64,000 bases of DNA from Protopterus annectens (taxonomy: Eukaryota; Chordata; Ceratodontiformes; Protopteridae). The translations under genes and the position numbers were made by a program. The notes under the pieces were generated by a model that was given only the letters and a program-made list of their open reading frames with translations, was not told the DNA's origin and did no database searches. Below, one piece after another: positions 1 through 11,952 of this stretch (position 1 is its first letter; each line of letters opens with the position of its first letter). Location: assembly GCF_019279795.1 (NCBI RefSeq), contig NC_056732.1, positions 1,076,816,740-1,076,880,739 on the forward strand. Direction: 5' to 3'.

Positions 1-1322
1 AGAGGAACTTTCACAAGCAAAGAAAATTTAATATGACTGAGTAAAAGAGCAAAAGGAATTGCCAAAACAAAGTTGTCTCAAGACGTTTAGTGCCGTTATA
101 GATCAGGATGGACTGCTGAGAGTTGGTGGATGCTTGTTCTTTGCAACATTGACTGAACAAGAGAAGCAACCAATTATCATCTCCCACAATCATCACATTG
201 CTATACTGATCATGAGATATTACCATAACCAAGTGGCTCATCAAGGACATCACATAACAGAAGGTGCAATCAGAGCTGCAGGTTTCTGGATCCTTGGTGG
301 TAAACGCCTGACGTCTGCAGTTATTCACAAATGTGTTATCTGTCGTAAACTGAGAAAGGGATTAGAAAGTCAAAAGATGGCAGATTTACCAGAAGATAGA
401 GTGACTCCTGAACCACCATCCACTAGTGTGGGTATTGATGTTTTTGGCCTGTGGACGGTGGTAACCCACCGAGTTAAAGGAGGTAGTGCTGACAACAAAT
501 GCTGGACAGTACTTTTTACATGTCTGTCTATACTAGCTGTACATATAGAACTGATTGAATCTGTCAGCTTCCAGTTTTATTAATGCCTTGAGAAGATTCT
601 TTTCAATCCGTGGCCCAGCAAAGTTACTTCACTCTGACAGAGGGAAAAACTTTGTGGGAGTTTGTAGGGAAATGAATATTTGTGCAGGTGATACAGCAGT
701 ACAAGATTATCTACAAGACAAAGGATGCACGTGGGCCGTCAATCCTTCACACTCATCTTATATGGGAGGTGCTTGGGAAAGACTAATAGGTGCAGCTAGA
801 TGTATCTTGGATGCAATGTTGCTATGAGATAAGCCTACTCGTCTGACCCATGAGAGTTTAAGTACCTCTAAGGCTATTATGAATGCAATACCTTTAGTAC
901 CAGTGTCTAATCCAGATAATCATGAGATTCTTACACCAACCATGCTTTTGACTCAAAAGGCAAACTCTTTGTTGGCTCCTTCTGGTAACTTCAAAACAGC
1001 AGGCCTTCATGTAAAACAATGGAAGCAAGTTCAGAGTCTTGCTGACACCTTCTGGCAAAGATGGAAAAGGAAATACTTGTCCACCTTACAAAGTCACAGA
1101 AAGTGGACTTGAGACTATCCAAATGTTAAAGTAAGTGATGTGTTAATGAAGGACAGTCAAAAATGCAGGAATGAATGGCCTGTGGGACTTATCACTGACA
1201 TGTTGCCAAGCAGAGATGGTAAAGTGAAAAAGGTGGAAGTAAGAGTTGTTAAACAAGGAACAGTCAAAGTTAATTTGAGGTCAGTCTTGGACATTGTAGT
1301 TCTTGTTTCTGAAAATGGTTAA
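1..1322 (+). pseudogene. BEL/Pao LTR retrotransposon pol remnant: integrase and C-terminal domain
   Basis: This is the 3' end of a retroelement polyprotein that starts before the window. The first stretch (about 59-583) carries an H2C2 zinc-binding segment: paired His in YHNQVAHQGHH, then CVICRK. It is followed by the integrase start GIDVFG, where the first catalytic Asp sits. A -1 frameshift near 555-583 moves the reading to the frame of 555-827, which holds HSDRGKNF (second Asp) and GGAWERLIG (catalytic Glu). In-frame TGA codons interrupt it at 825 and 1110. The last part (879-1322) has the basic, beta-rich layout of the DUF5641 domain that ends BEL/Pao polyproteins. The order H2C2, DDE core, DUF5641 and the GxDxFGxW-type motif are typical of BEL/Pao rather than Gypsy or retroviral integrases. 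The integrase would join element cDNA to the genome, but this copy cannot make a whole protein. Confidence 0.9.
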
Positions 1323-1324
1323 AA

Positions 1325-1838
1325 TGTGTTATTGTGTATAGTAATATTAATAAGTGTAGCAGCATCCCGTAATATGCCAGGCAGGGAGTATTCTGCCCTT
1401 CATAGCAATTCAGGCAGTTTATATCATAGTTGTACAGTTTGAGTATTTTTGATCTGTTGCTGCCATCTAGTGGCCTTTTATTTATAACAGTTAGATTAAC
1501 TTGTTTTACAGCATTATAGCAAGCCTCAGAAAGTGATGTAACTCAGTCAGGAAGCAGCGTTTTTTCTAGCCCTCATGAAATGCAGTCATGATCTTCTTTT
1601 CCCAGGCCCTGGCATTCACATCTCCTGTAAGTAATTTGTATGTTGTAATTCTTTGTATTTAAAAGTGCTGTATATTGTATATATACTGATATGTTGCTAT
1701 TTGTATTGTGTTGCAGTTTTACAAAAAAGTATTAAAGTTAAGAAATCTCAGTAAAGCTACAAGAAACCCTGATTCTTTAGTTTATTGGATTTTCTTAAAG
1801 TGTTAAGTTGTCTGTTTAGCTGTAATATATCTCACACA
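1325..1838 (+). repeat. Putative 3' LTR of the BEL/Pao element
   Basis: It begins a few bases after the last pol stop with TGTG and can be closed at CACA (1835-1838), a short inverted end as LTRs have. It is AT-rich and contains an ATTAAA polyadenylation-like signal near 1730. The start is supported by its position after pol. The end is a best guess, because the 5' LTR lies outside the window and cannot be compared. Confidence 0.5.
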
Positions 1839-2307
1839 ATGCTGTGAGAATGGAACAATGGTTTTCCAGGGTGGTCATGATATAAGCCCTACCCCAAAAA
1901 TAAGCCCCAGTTAAGATCATCAACAACACACGATATATTTGTTGAATTATAAAATAATAATATTACTGATGTCTATTGACTGAGGTTATCGTACTCTGCT
2001 CACCATTTTTGGACCATTGGGACACCCAACTTCTTCTCTTTGCAGAAAGTCATAAGATTCTTTCCCCAGGAGTCTTCCATGATTCTTACTATAACCCTAA
2101 TCCTCACTTACACTTGACAGTTGAAATCCTTGACCCATAAACACTGGCAAGTGTACTTTGGTCAAAGTACAGACAATGCATGTAGAATGTGCGCACTTGA
2201 TAACAAACGGGTGTGGTTGTGTTTTCTTAACCATCGCCGGTTTGTGCTACCACACCTGTCTTGTCAGTCTTCAATTAACCACCCCCCCAGACAAGTTGTT
2301 GTATCTT

Positions 2308-2508
2308 TTGGCTGTTAGAGGTCTCCACAGTGGAACTCCGGTCCGCTAATGATTGGCAGTAGATTTTTACGTACCGAGTTGCCAGCCCTGACGCACAACC
2401 TTCAACGAAGGCACACCCATTCATGCATGTCTCCACACAGAAGACGCTCTAGCTGAGAATCGAACAGGACAACGTCTTACTGTGAGGTGACAATGCTACC
2501 GCAGCAAA
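2308..2508 (-). mobile_element. tRNA-derived SINE (family A), in the pogo 5' leader
   Basis: On the minus strand it starts with a tRNA-like head (B-box-like GTTCGATTCTC near 2455) and ends toward the tail words shared with the copies at 40807 and 41641. The long match to 40830-41020 (CGGAACTCCGGTCCGCTAAT, then the AGATTTTTACGT block) shows that it is a dispersed family. Its tail is shortened compared with the other copies. Its head end lies only two bases before the transposase start codon. Confidence 0.75.
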
Positions 2509-2509
2509 G

Positions 2510-3902
2510 ATGAGTGCAAAAAGAAAGAGCTATTCCGTCAACTACGAGAAAGGAATCATGGAGAACTCCCAGGGAAAGAATCTGATGGCTTTCTGCAAAG
2601 AGAAGAAGTTGGATCTCCAAATGGTCTGAAAATGGCGAGCAGCATATGATAACCTCAGTCAACAGGCCGACGAGGGAAATGCTAAGAAGTGCAAGTGTGG
2701 ATCAGGTCAGCAACCATTATTTCCAGAGCTGGAAGACATCATCTGTGAATGGATTGCTAACAGGAGAGCAAAGGCTTTGGTTTTGTGCAGGGCTGATATT
2801 CAAACATTTGTCCTTGCAATGCCACCACAATTAGAAATATCCCCAGAAGAATTCAAAGCATTACAGTATTGGCTAGATGGCTTCCTTCAGTGATATGAAC
2901 TGTCTCTAAGAAGATCAACAACACTGTTCAAGCTGGAAGATACTGAAGTTATTAAACGTGCACTTGCATTCAAGTCCTTTGTTGATGGCATTGACTTTTC
3001 TAAATACCAATTCTCCAACATGATTGCTATGGATGAAACTGCAGTATTTATGGGCCAAGCATCTCAAACAACAAATGATCAGGGGGGTGCCTCATCAATC
3101 TACATTACATCCACTGTTTACGAAAGTGCACGTGTTACCTGTATTTTGGCAATTCTTCTAGATGGAAAGAAAACCCCACCTCTAATCATTAGTAAGGGCA
3201 AGAAAGATAAGACTGAATGAGTTTGAGGCATTTACATTCTTGAAACCGAAAAAGCCTGGTCCACACAAGCAGTTATAAGGAAGTGGGTCGATGTAATGTG
3301 GCCACTTGTTTTTTGAGGTGGTGAAAGAGGTCTGCTAGTCTGGAATTCAGCCAGCACTCACCGCACTAAAGACATGAAGAAATTCCTTACACAGAGAAGA
3401 ATAGATCAAATAATGATTCTTGCAGGAATGACTGCCTATCTCCAGACTCTTGATATGGCAATAAACAAGCTATTCAAGGACCATTTGTGCATGGAACTCA
3501 ATGACTACATTGAAAATAGAATGGAGAGAAATCAGTATGGAAACTTTGTGAAGCCTAGCCTGCAAGAGGTCGTGACTTGGGTGAAGAATTCATGGGATAA
3601 AAATCACTGACAGCTGTGTTGCCAATGCACTACAAGCAGGCTACATAGACAAGCAGTGCTCATTTAAGGAGAGCTCTATTGCTAGGCATGACAGATTATG
3701 GCCAATGGTGCTACAGGAAATGGAGTTGCAAGAAATTCAGGCCGGAATTCAGGGGTTGGAGACTTATGACAATGTTCCAGAAGAAGATGACATGTCTGTA
3801 TTTGAATACGTTTTCCGTTATCAGGGCAACAGAATAGATTGCTTCTGCTTTCAGCTGCCAGCAAGCTCTTGTCAGTTTTTTGACTTTGTTGTAATAAGGT
3901 AA
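2510..3902 (+). pseudogene. Pogo/Tigger-like transposase (DDE), inactivated
   Basis: The ATG at 2510 opens a frame that can be followed to 3608 despite TGA stops at about 2627, 2891, 3218, 3224 and 3314; most look like CGA to TGA decay. A one-base insertion in the A run at 3598-3602 shifts the rest to the frame ending at the TAA at 3900. In order: an N-terminal basic helix-turn-helix (psq/CENP-B-like, about residues 4-40), a second HTH of the Tc5/CENP-B type (around FPELEDIICEWI), then the DDE catalytic core. Core motifs are MDETAVF (first Asp kept), VWNSASTH, where the usual second Asp is Asn, and LDMAINKLFK (third Asp kept). The acidic C-terminus (EEDD) is usual for the family. The enzyme would cut and paste elements at TA sites. 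The stops and the lost Asp mean that this copy is dead. Confidence 0.88.
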
Positions 3903-6900
3903 CTTTTCATCATCAAGGGGTAATTACAAAGTAAGGCCACTAGTTCCCAGACTTAATTTTTATGACTTTCCATCATTCTTGTCTTACAGTTTGGGTAAGG
4001 AATAAAGAAAGCATCACCACTCAAAAAGTGGCAGTTATTCACCTGTTTTATTCCCCTCCTCCAATACACATATATTGAGATTTTTCTGCACTTTCTGTTA
4101 AGCATGAAATATTCCACTGTGAAAGACAAGGTGTAGATATTCTGAAGTTGAAATGTTTGTTGCACTGTTTATGTAGAAATCTCACACAGCTGTTAACACA
4201 TTACCTAGACTGTTGCCCAGTAATGGAAAAGTACCAAATAAATGTCAATTTGTGTACATGAATATATATATTAGATTTTTACATGAATAAACATCTACTT
4301 TTATCTGCTCTTCTGCATATAGTACTGTATTTAATTTATTTATTTGTGTTTTTCACTGAATATTAACTCAACTGAAGCTGTGGCTGTCTCTCTACAGAGT
4401 ACATTTCAGAATTTCTGTGTAGCCATTGATAGCAGTGGGGGTAGATTCACCTCATCACTGACAGTCTGTCTTGCCTTATATAAGTGGTACATTTTGAGTT
4501 ATCTCAGCTTAATATCAAAGCTTTGTCCGGCTAACATCTACCTGAAATCAGCTGGATGTATTAGGGAATTTAAGTACACTTTTATGTGCTCTTTTGCATA
4601 TAGTAAGGTATTTAATTTATTTATTTGTGTTTTTCACTGAATCTTAACTGAAGTTGTGGTTGTCTCTCTACAGAGTACTTTTTAGAATTTCTGTGTAGCC
4701 ATCGATAGCAGTGGGGAGTAGGTTCACCTCATCATTGACATTCTGTCTTGCTTTATATTAGTGGTAAATTTTGAGTTATCTCTGCTTAATATCAGAGGGT
4801 TGTCCAGCTAACATCTACCTGAAATCAGCTGGATGCATAAGTGAATTTAAGAACACTTTTATCTCCTCTTTTGCATATACTACTGTATTTAATTTATTTA
4901 TTTGTGTTTTTCACTGAATATTACCTCAACTGAAGTTGTGGCTGTCTCTCTACAGAGTACTTTTTAAAATTTCTGTGTAGCCATTGGCAGCAGTAGAGGG
5001 TAGTTTCACCTCATCACTGACATTCTGTCTTGCCTTATATAAGTCGTACATTTTGAGGTATCTCTGCTTAATATCAGAGCTTTGGCCAGCTAACATCTAC
5101 CTGAAATCAGCTGGATGTATAAGTGAATTGACATACACTTTTATCTGCTCTTTTGCATATAGTACTGTATTTTATTTATGTTTTTCACTGAAAATTAACT
5201 CAACTGAAGTTGTGGCTCTATCTACAGAGTACTTATTAGAATTTCTGTGTAGCCACTGATAGCAGTGGGGGGTAGGTTCACCTCATCACTGAAATTCTGT
5301 CTTGCTTTATATAAGTGGTAAATATTGAGTTATCTCTGCTTAATATCTGAGCGTTGTCCAGCTAACATCTACCTGAAATCAGCTGGACATATAAGTGAAT
5401 TTAAGTACACTTTTATCTGCTCTTTTGCATATAGTACTGTATGTAATATAGTACTGTATTTAATTTATTTACTTGTGTTTTTCACTGAATGTTAACTCAA
5501 CTGAAGTTGTGGCTGTCTCTTTACAGAGTTCTTTTTAGAATTTCTGTGTAGCCATTGATAGCAGTGGGGGTAGTTTCACATCATCACTGACATTCTGTCT
5601 TGCCTTATATAAGTGGTACATTTTGAGTTATCTCTGCTTAATATCAGAGCTTTGGCCAGCTAACATCTACCTGAAATCAGCTGGACATATAAGTGAATTT
5701 ATGTACACTGCTATCTGCTCTTTTGTATACAATACTGTATTTAATTTATTTATTTGTGTTTTTCATTGAATATTAACTCAACTGACGTGGCTGTCTCTCT
5801 ACAGAGTACTTTTTAGAATTTCTGTGTAGCCATTGATAGCAGCGGGGAGTAGTTTCACCTCATCACTGACATTAAGCCTTGCCTTATATAAGTGGTACAT
5901 TTTGAGTTATCTCTGCTTAATATCAGAGCTTTGGCCAGCTAACATCTACCTGAAATCAGCTGGACGTATAAGTGAATTTAAGTACACTTTTATTTGCTCT
6001 TTTGCAAATAGCACTGTATTTAATTTATTTATATGTGTTTTTCACTGAATATTAACTCAACTGAAGTTGTGGCTGTCTCTCTACAGAGTACTTTTTAGAA
6101 TTTCTGTGTAACCATTGATAGCAGTGGGGGTAGTTTCACCTCATCACTGACATTCAATCTTGCCTTATATAAGTGATACATTTTGAGTTATCTCTGCTTA
6201 ATATCAGAGTATTGGCCGGCTAACATCTACCTGAAATCAGCTGGACGTATAAGTGAATTTAAGTACACTTTTATCTGCTCTTTTGCATGTAGTACTATAT
6301 TTAATTTATTTATTTGTTTTTTTCACTGAATATTAACTCAACTGAAATTGTGGCTGTCTCTCTACAGAGTACTGTTTAGAAATTCTATGTAGCCATTGAT
6401 AGCAGTAGGGGGTAGTTTCACCTCATCACTGACATTCTATCTTGCCTTATATAAGTGGTACATTATGAGTTATCTCTGCTAAATATCAGAGGTTTGGCCG
6501 GCTAACATCTACCTGAAATCAGCTATACATATAAGTGAATTTAAGTACACCTTTATCTGCTCATTTGCATATAGTACTGTACTTTATTTATTTGTGTTTT
6601 TCACTAAATATTAACTCAACTGAAGTTGTGGCTCTGTCTCTACAGAGTACTTTTGAGAATTTCTGTGTAGCCATTGATAACAGTAGGGGGTAGTTTCACC
6701 TCATCACTGATATTCTGTCTTGCCTATATAAGTGTTACATTTTGAGTTAAATCTACCTAATATCAGAGCTTTGGCCGGCTAACATCTACCTGAAAACAGT
6801 TGGACGTATAAGTGAATTTAAGTACACTTTTATCTTCTCTTTTGCATATAGTACTGTATTTAATTTATTTATTTGTGTTTTTTGCTGAATGTTAACTCAA

Positions 6901-9900
6901 CTGAAGTTGTGGCTGTGTCTCTACAGAGTACTTTTTAGAATTTCTGTGTAGCCATTGATAGCAGTGAGGGGAGGTAGTTTCACCTCAATAATGACATTCT
7001 GTCTTGCTTTATAGAAGTGGTACATTTTGAGTTATCTCTGCTTAATATCAGAGCTTTGGCAGGCTAACATCTGCATGAAATCAGCTGGACATATAAGTTA
7101 ATTTAAGTACACTATTATCTGCTCCATGCATATAGTACTGCATTTAATTTATTCATTTATGTTTTTCCCTGAATATTAAGTCAGTTGAAGTTGTGGCTGT
7201 CTCTCTGTATAGAGTACTTTTTAGAATTTCTGTGTAGCCATTGATAGCAGTACAGGGTAGTTTCACCTCCTCACTGGCATTTTGTCTTGCCTTATATAAG
7301 TCATACATTTTGAGTTATCTCTGCTTAATGTCAGAGGTTTGGCTGGCTAACATCTACCTGAAATCAGCTGGATGTATAAGTGAATTTAAGTACACTTTTG
7401 TCTGCTCTTTTGCATATAGTACAGTATTTAATTTATTTATTCATGTTTTTCACTGAATATTAACTCATCTGAAATTGTGGCTGTCTCTCTGCAGGGTACT
7501 TTTTAGAATTTCTGTGTAGCCATTGATAGCAGTGGGGGGTAGTTTCACCTCATCACTGACATTCTGTCTTGCCTTATATAAGTGGTACATTATGAGTTAT
7601 CTCTGCAAATATCAGAGGTTTGGCCGGCTAACATCTACCTGAAATCAGCTGGACATATAAGTGAATTTAAGTACACCTTTATCTGCTCTTTTGCATATAG
7701 TACCGTATTTAATTTATTTATTTGTGTTTTTCACTCAATATTAAGTCAACTGAAGTTGTGGCTGTCGCTCTACAGAGTACCTTTTAGAATTTCTGTGTAG
7801 CCATTGATAGCAGTGGGGGTAGTTTCACCTCATCACTGACATTCTGTCTTGGCTTATAAAAGTGGTACATTTCGAGTTATCTCTGCTTAATATCAGAGCT
7901 TTGGCTGGCTGACATCTACCTGAAATCAGCTGGACATATAAGTGAATTTAAGTACACCTTTATCTGCTCTTTTGCACATAGTACTGTATTTAATTTATTT
8001 ATTTGTGTATTTCACTGAATATTAACTCAGCTGAAGTTGTGGCTGTCTTTCAACAGTGTACTTTTTAGAATTTCTGTGGAGCCATTGATAGCAGTGGGGG
8101 GTAGTTTCATCTCATCACTGACATTCTGTCTTGCCTTATATAAGTGATACATTTTGTGTTATCTCTGCTTAATATCAGAGCTTAGGCTGGCTAACATCTT
8201 CCTGAAATCAGCTCGATGTATATGTGAATTTAAGTACACCTTCATCTGCTCTTTTGCATATAGTACTGTATTTAATTTATTTTTTTACGTTTTTCACTGA
8301 ATATTAACTCAACAGAAGTTGTGGCTGTCTCTCTACAGAGTACTTTTTAGAATTTCTGTGTAGCCATTGATAGCAGTGGGGGTAGTTTCACCTCATTACT
8401 GACATTCTGTCTTGCCTTGTATAAGTGGTACATTATGAGTTATCTCTGCTAAATATCAGAGCTTTGGCCGGGTAACATCTACCTGAAATTAGCTGGACAT
8501 ATGAGTGAATTTAAGTACACTTTTATCTGCTCTTTTGCATATAGTACTGTATTTAATTTATTTATTTGTGTTTTTCACTGAATCTTAACTCAATTGAAGT
8601 TGTGGCTGTCTCTCTCCAGAGTACCTTTTAGAATTTCAGTGTAGCCATTGATGGCAGTGGGGGGTAGTTTCACCTCATCACTGAAATTCTGTCTTCCCTT
8701 ATATAAGTGGTACATTTTGAGTTATCCCTGCTTAATATCAGAGACTTGGCTGGGTAACATGTACCTGAAATCAGTGGACGTAAAAGTGAATTTAAGTACA
8801 ATTTTATCTGCTTTTTTGCATATAGTACTGTATTATTTTATTTGTTTGTGTTTTTCACTGAATATTAACAAACCTGAAGTTGTAGCTGTCTCTCTACAGA
8901 GTACTTTAAAGAATTTCTGTGTAGCCACTGAAAGCAGTGGGGGGGGGTAGTTTCACCTCAATAAAGACATTCTGTCTTGCTTTATATAAGTGGTAGGTTT
9001 TGAGTTGTCTCTGCTTAATATCAGAGTTTTGGCCGGCTAACATCTACCTGAATTAAGCTGGACGTATAAGTGAATTTAAGTACCCTTTTATCTGCACTTT
9101 TGCATATACTACTGTATTTAATTTATTTATTTATGTTATTCACTTAATATTAAGTCAATTGAAGTTGTGGCTGTCTCTCTATAGAGTACTTTTTAGAATT
9201 TCTGTGTAGCCATTGATAGCAGTACAGGTAGTTTCACCTCCTCACTGGCATTTTGTCTTGCCTGATATAAGTGGTACATTTTGAGTTATCTCTGCTTTAT
9301 ATCAGAGCTTTGGCCAGCTATCATCTACCTGAAATCAGCTGGACGTATACGTGAATTTAAGTACACTTTTATCTGCTCTTTTGCATATAGTACTATATTT
9401 AATTTATTTATATGTATTTTTCACTGAATATTAACTCAACTGAAGGTGTGGCTGTCTCTCTACAGAGTACTTTTTAGAATTTCTGTGTAGCCATTGATAG
9501 CAGTGGGGGGTAGTTTCACCTCATCACTGACATTCTGTTTTGCCTTATATAAGTGGTACATTATGAGTTTTCTCTGCTTAATATCAGAGGTTTGGCCGGC
9601 TAACATCTACCTGAAATAAGCTGGATGCATAAGTGAATTTAAGCACACTTTTGTCTGCTCTTTTGCATATAGTACTGTATTTAATTTATTTATTCATGTT
9701 TTTTACTGAATATTAACTCAACAGAAATTGTGGCGGCCTCTCTACAGAGTACTGTTTAGAATTTCTGTGTAGCCATTGATAGCAGTAGGGGGTAGTTTCC
9801 CCTCATCACTGACATTCTATCTTGCCTTATATAAGTGGTACATTATGAGTTATCTCTGCTAAATATCAGTGATTTGGCCGGCTAACATCTTCCTGAAATC

Positions 9901-11343
9901 AGCTCGACATATAAGTGAATTTAAGTATATCTTCATCTGCTCTTTTGCATATAGTAATGTATTTAATTTATTTATTTGTGTTTTTCACTGAATATTAACT
10001 CAACTGAAGTTGTGGCAGTCTCTCTACAAAGTACTTTTTAGAATTGCTGAGTAGCCATTGATAGCAGTGGGAGGCAGTTTCACCTTATCACTGACATTCT
10101 GTCTTGCCTTATATTGGTACATTTTGAGTTATGTCTGCTTAATATCAGAGCTTTGGCTGGCTAACATCTACCTGAAATCAGGTGGATGTACAAGTGAATT
10201 TAAGTACAATTTTAACTGCTCTTTTGCATATAGTACTGTATTTATTTTATTTATTTGTATTTTCCACTGAATATTACCTCAACTGAAGTTGTGGCTGTCT
10301 CTCTACAGAGTACTTTTTAGAATTTCTGTGTAGCCATTGATAGCAGTGGGGGTAGTTTCACCTCATCACTGACATTCTGTCTTGCCTTATATAAGTGGTA
10401 CATTTTGAGTTATCTCTGCTTAATATCAGAGCTTTGGCTGGCTAACATCTACCTGAAATTAGCTGGATGTATAAGTGAATTTAAGTACACTTTAATCTGC
10501 TCTTTTGCATATAGTACTGTATTTCATTTATGTATTTGTGTTTTTCACTGAATATTAACTCAATTGAAGTTGTGGCTGTCTCTCTACAGAGTACTTTTTA
10601 GAAATTCTGTGTAGCCATTGATGGCAGTGCGGGGTAGTTTCACCACATCACTGACATTCTGTATTGCCTTATATAAGTGGTACGTTTTGAGTTATCTCTG
10701 CTTAATATCAGAGCTTTGGCCAGCTAACATCTACCTGAAATCAGCTGGACATATAAGTGAATTTAAGTACACTTTTATCTACTCTTTTGCATATAGTACT
10801 GTATTTAATTTTATTTCTGTTTTTCACTGAATATTAACTCAACTGAAGTTGTGGCTGACTCTCTACAGAGTACTTTTCAGAATTTTTGTGTAGCCATTGA
10901 TAGCAGTGGGGGGGTAGTTTCACCTCATCACTGACATTCGTTCTTGCCTTATATAAGTGGTACATTATGAGTTTTCTCTGCTTAATATCAGAGCTTTTGA
11001 TGGCTAACATCTACCTTAAATCAGCTGGATGTAAGTACAATTTTATCTGCTCTTTTGCATTTAGTACTGTATTTAATTTATTTATTTGTGCTTCTCATTG
11101 AATATTAACACAACTGAAGTTGTAGCTCTCTCTCTACAGAGTACTTTTAAGAATTTCTCTGTAGCCGTTGATAGCAGTGGGGGGGGGTTCACCTCAATAA
11201 TGCTCTTTTGCATATAGTACAGCATTTAATTTAATTATTTGTCTTTTTCACTGAATATTAACTCAACTGAAGTTCTGGCTGTCTCTCTGCAGAGTACTTT
11301 TTAGAATTTCTGTGTAACCATTGATAGCAGTGAGGGGTAGTTT

Positions 11344-11843
11344 NNNNNNNNNNNNNNNNNNNNNNNNNNNNNNNNNNNNNNNNNNNNNNNNNNNNNNNNN
11401 NNNNNNNNNNNNNNNNNNNNNNNNNNNNNNNNNNNNNNNNNNNNNNNNNNNNNNNNNNNNNNNNNNNNNNNNNNNNNNNNNNNNNNNNNNNNNNNNNNNN
11501 NNNNNNNNNNNNNNNNNNNNNNNNNNNNNNNNNNNNNNNNNNNNNNNNNNNNNNNNNNNNNNNNNNNNNNNNNNNNNNNNNNNNNNNNNNNNNNNNNNNN
11601 NNNNNNNNNNNNNNNNNNNNNNNNNNNNNNNNNNNNNNNNNNNNNNNNNNNNNNNNNNNNNNNNNNNNNNNNNNNNNNNNNNNNNNNNNNNNNNNNNNNN
11701 NNNNNNNNNNNNNNNNNNNNNNNNNNNNNNNNNNNNNNNNNNNNNNNNNNNNNNNNNNNNNNNNNNNNNNNNNNNNNNNNNNNNNNNNNNNNNNNNNNNN
11801 NNNNNNNNNNNNNNNNNNNNNNNNNNNNNNNNNNNNNNNNNNN
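11344..11843. other. Assembly gap (500 N)
   Basis: Exactly 500 unknown bases, a usual placeholder size, so the true length is probably unknown. The left edge is satellite and the right edge is the 3' end of a CR1 LINE, so the gap hides the CR1 body and an unknown amount of array. Confidence 0.99.
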
Positions 11844-11952
11844 ACTGTGCACAGAAATAATGGAAAACATAAGCCACAAAACTATGGGCTAGGCTTGTAA
11901 ATGCCCTCGGGCAGATAGCCTAGTATGAACCTATGTACCTATGAACCTATGA
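11844..11952 (+). mobile_element. CR1 LINE copy 3: 3' UTR only, body in the gap
   Basis: The stretch GGCTAGGCTTGTAAATGCCC, GGGCAGATAGCCTAGTATG and repeated AACCTATG matches the 3' ends of the CR1 copies at 17477 (minus) and 28960-29006 (plus). Satellite sequence resumes directly after the octamer tail (ATAAGTACACTTTTATC), so this is a separate insertion into the array. Nothing can be said about its coding region. Confidence 0.85.

Noticed and set aside
11263-11879. Long frames crossing the N gap
   Set aside because: They consist almost wholly of unknown residues and come from the 500-N placeholder.
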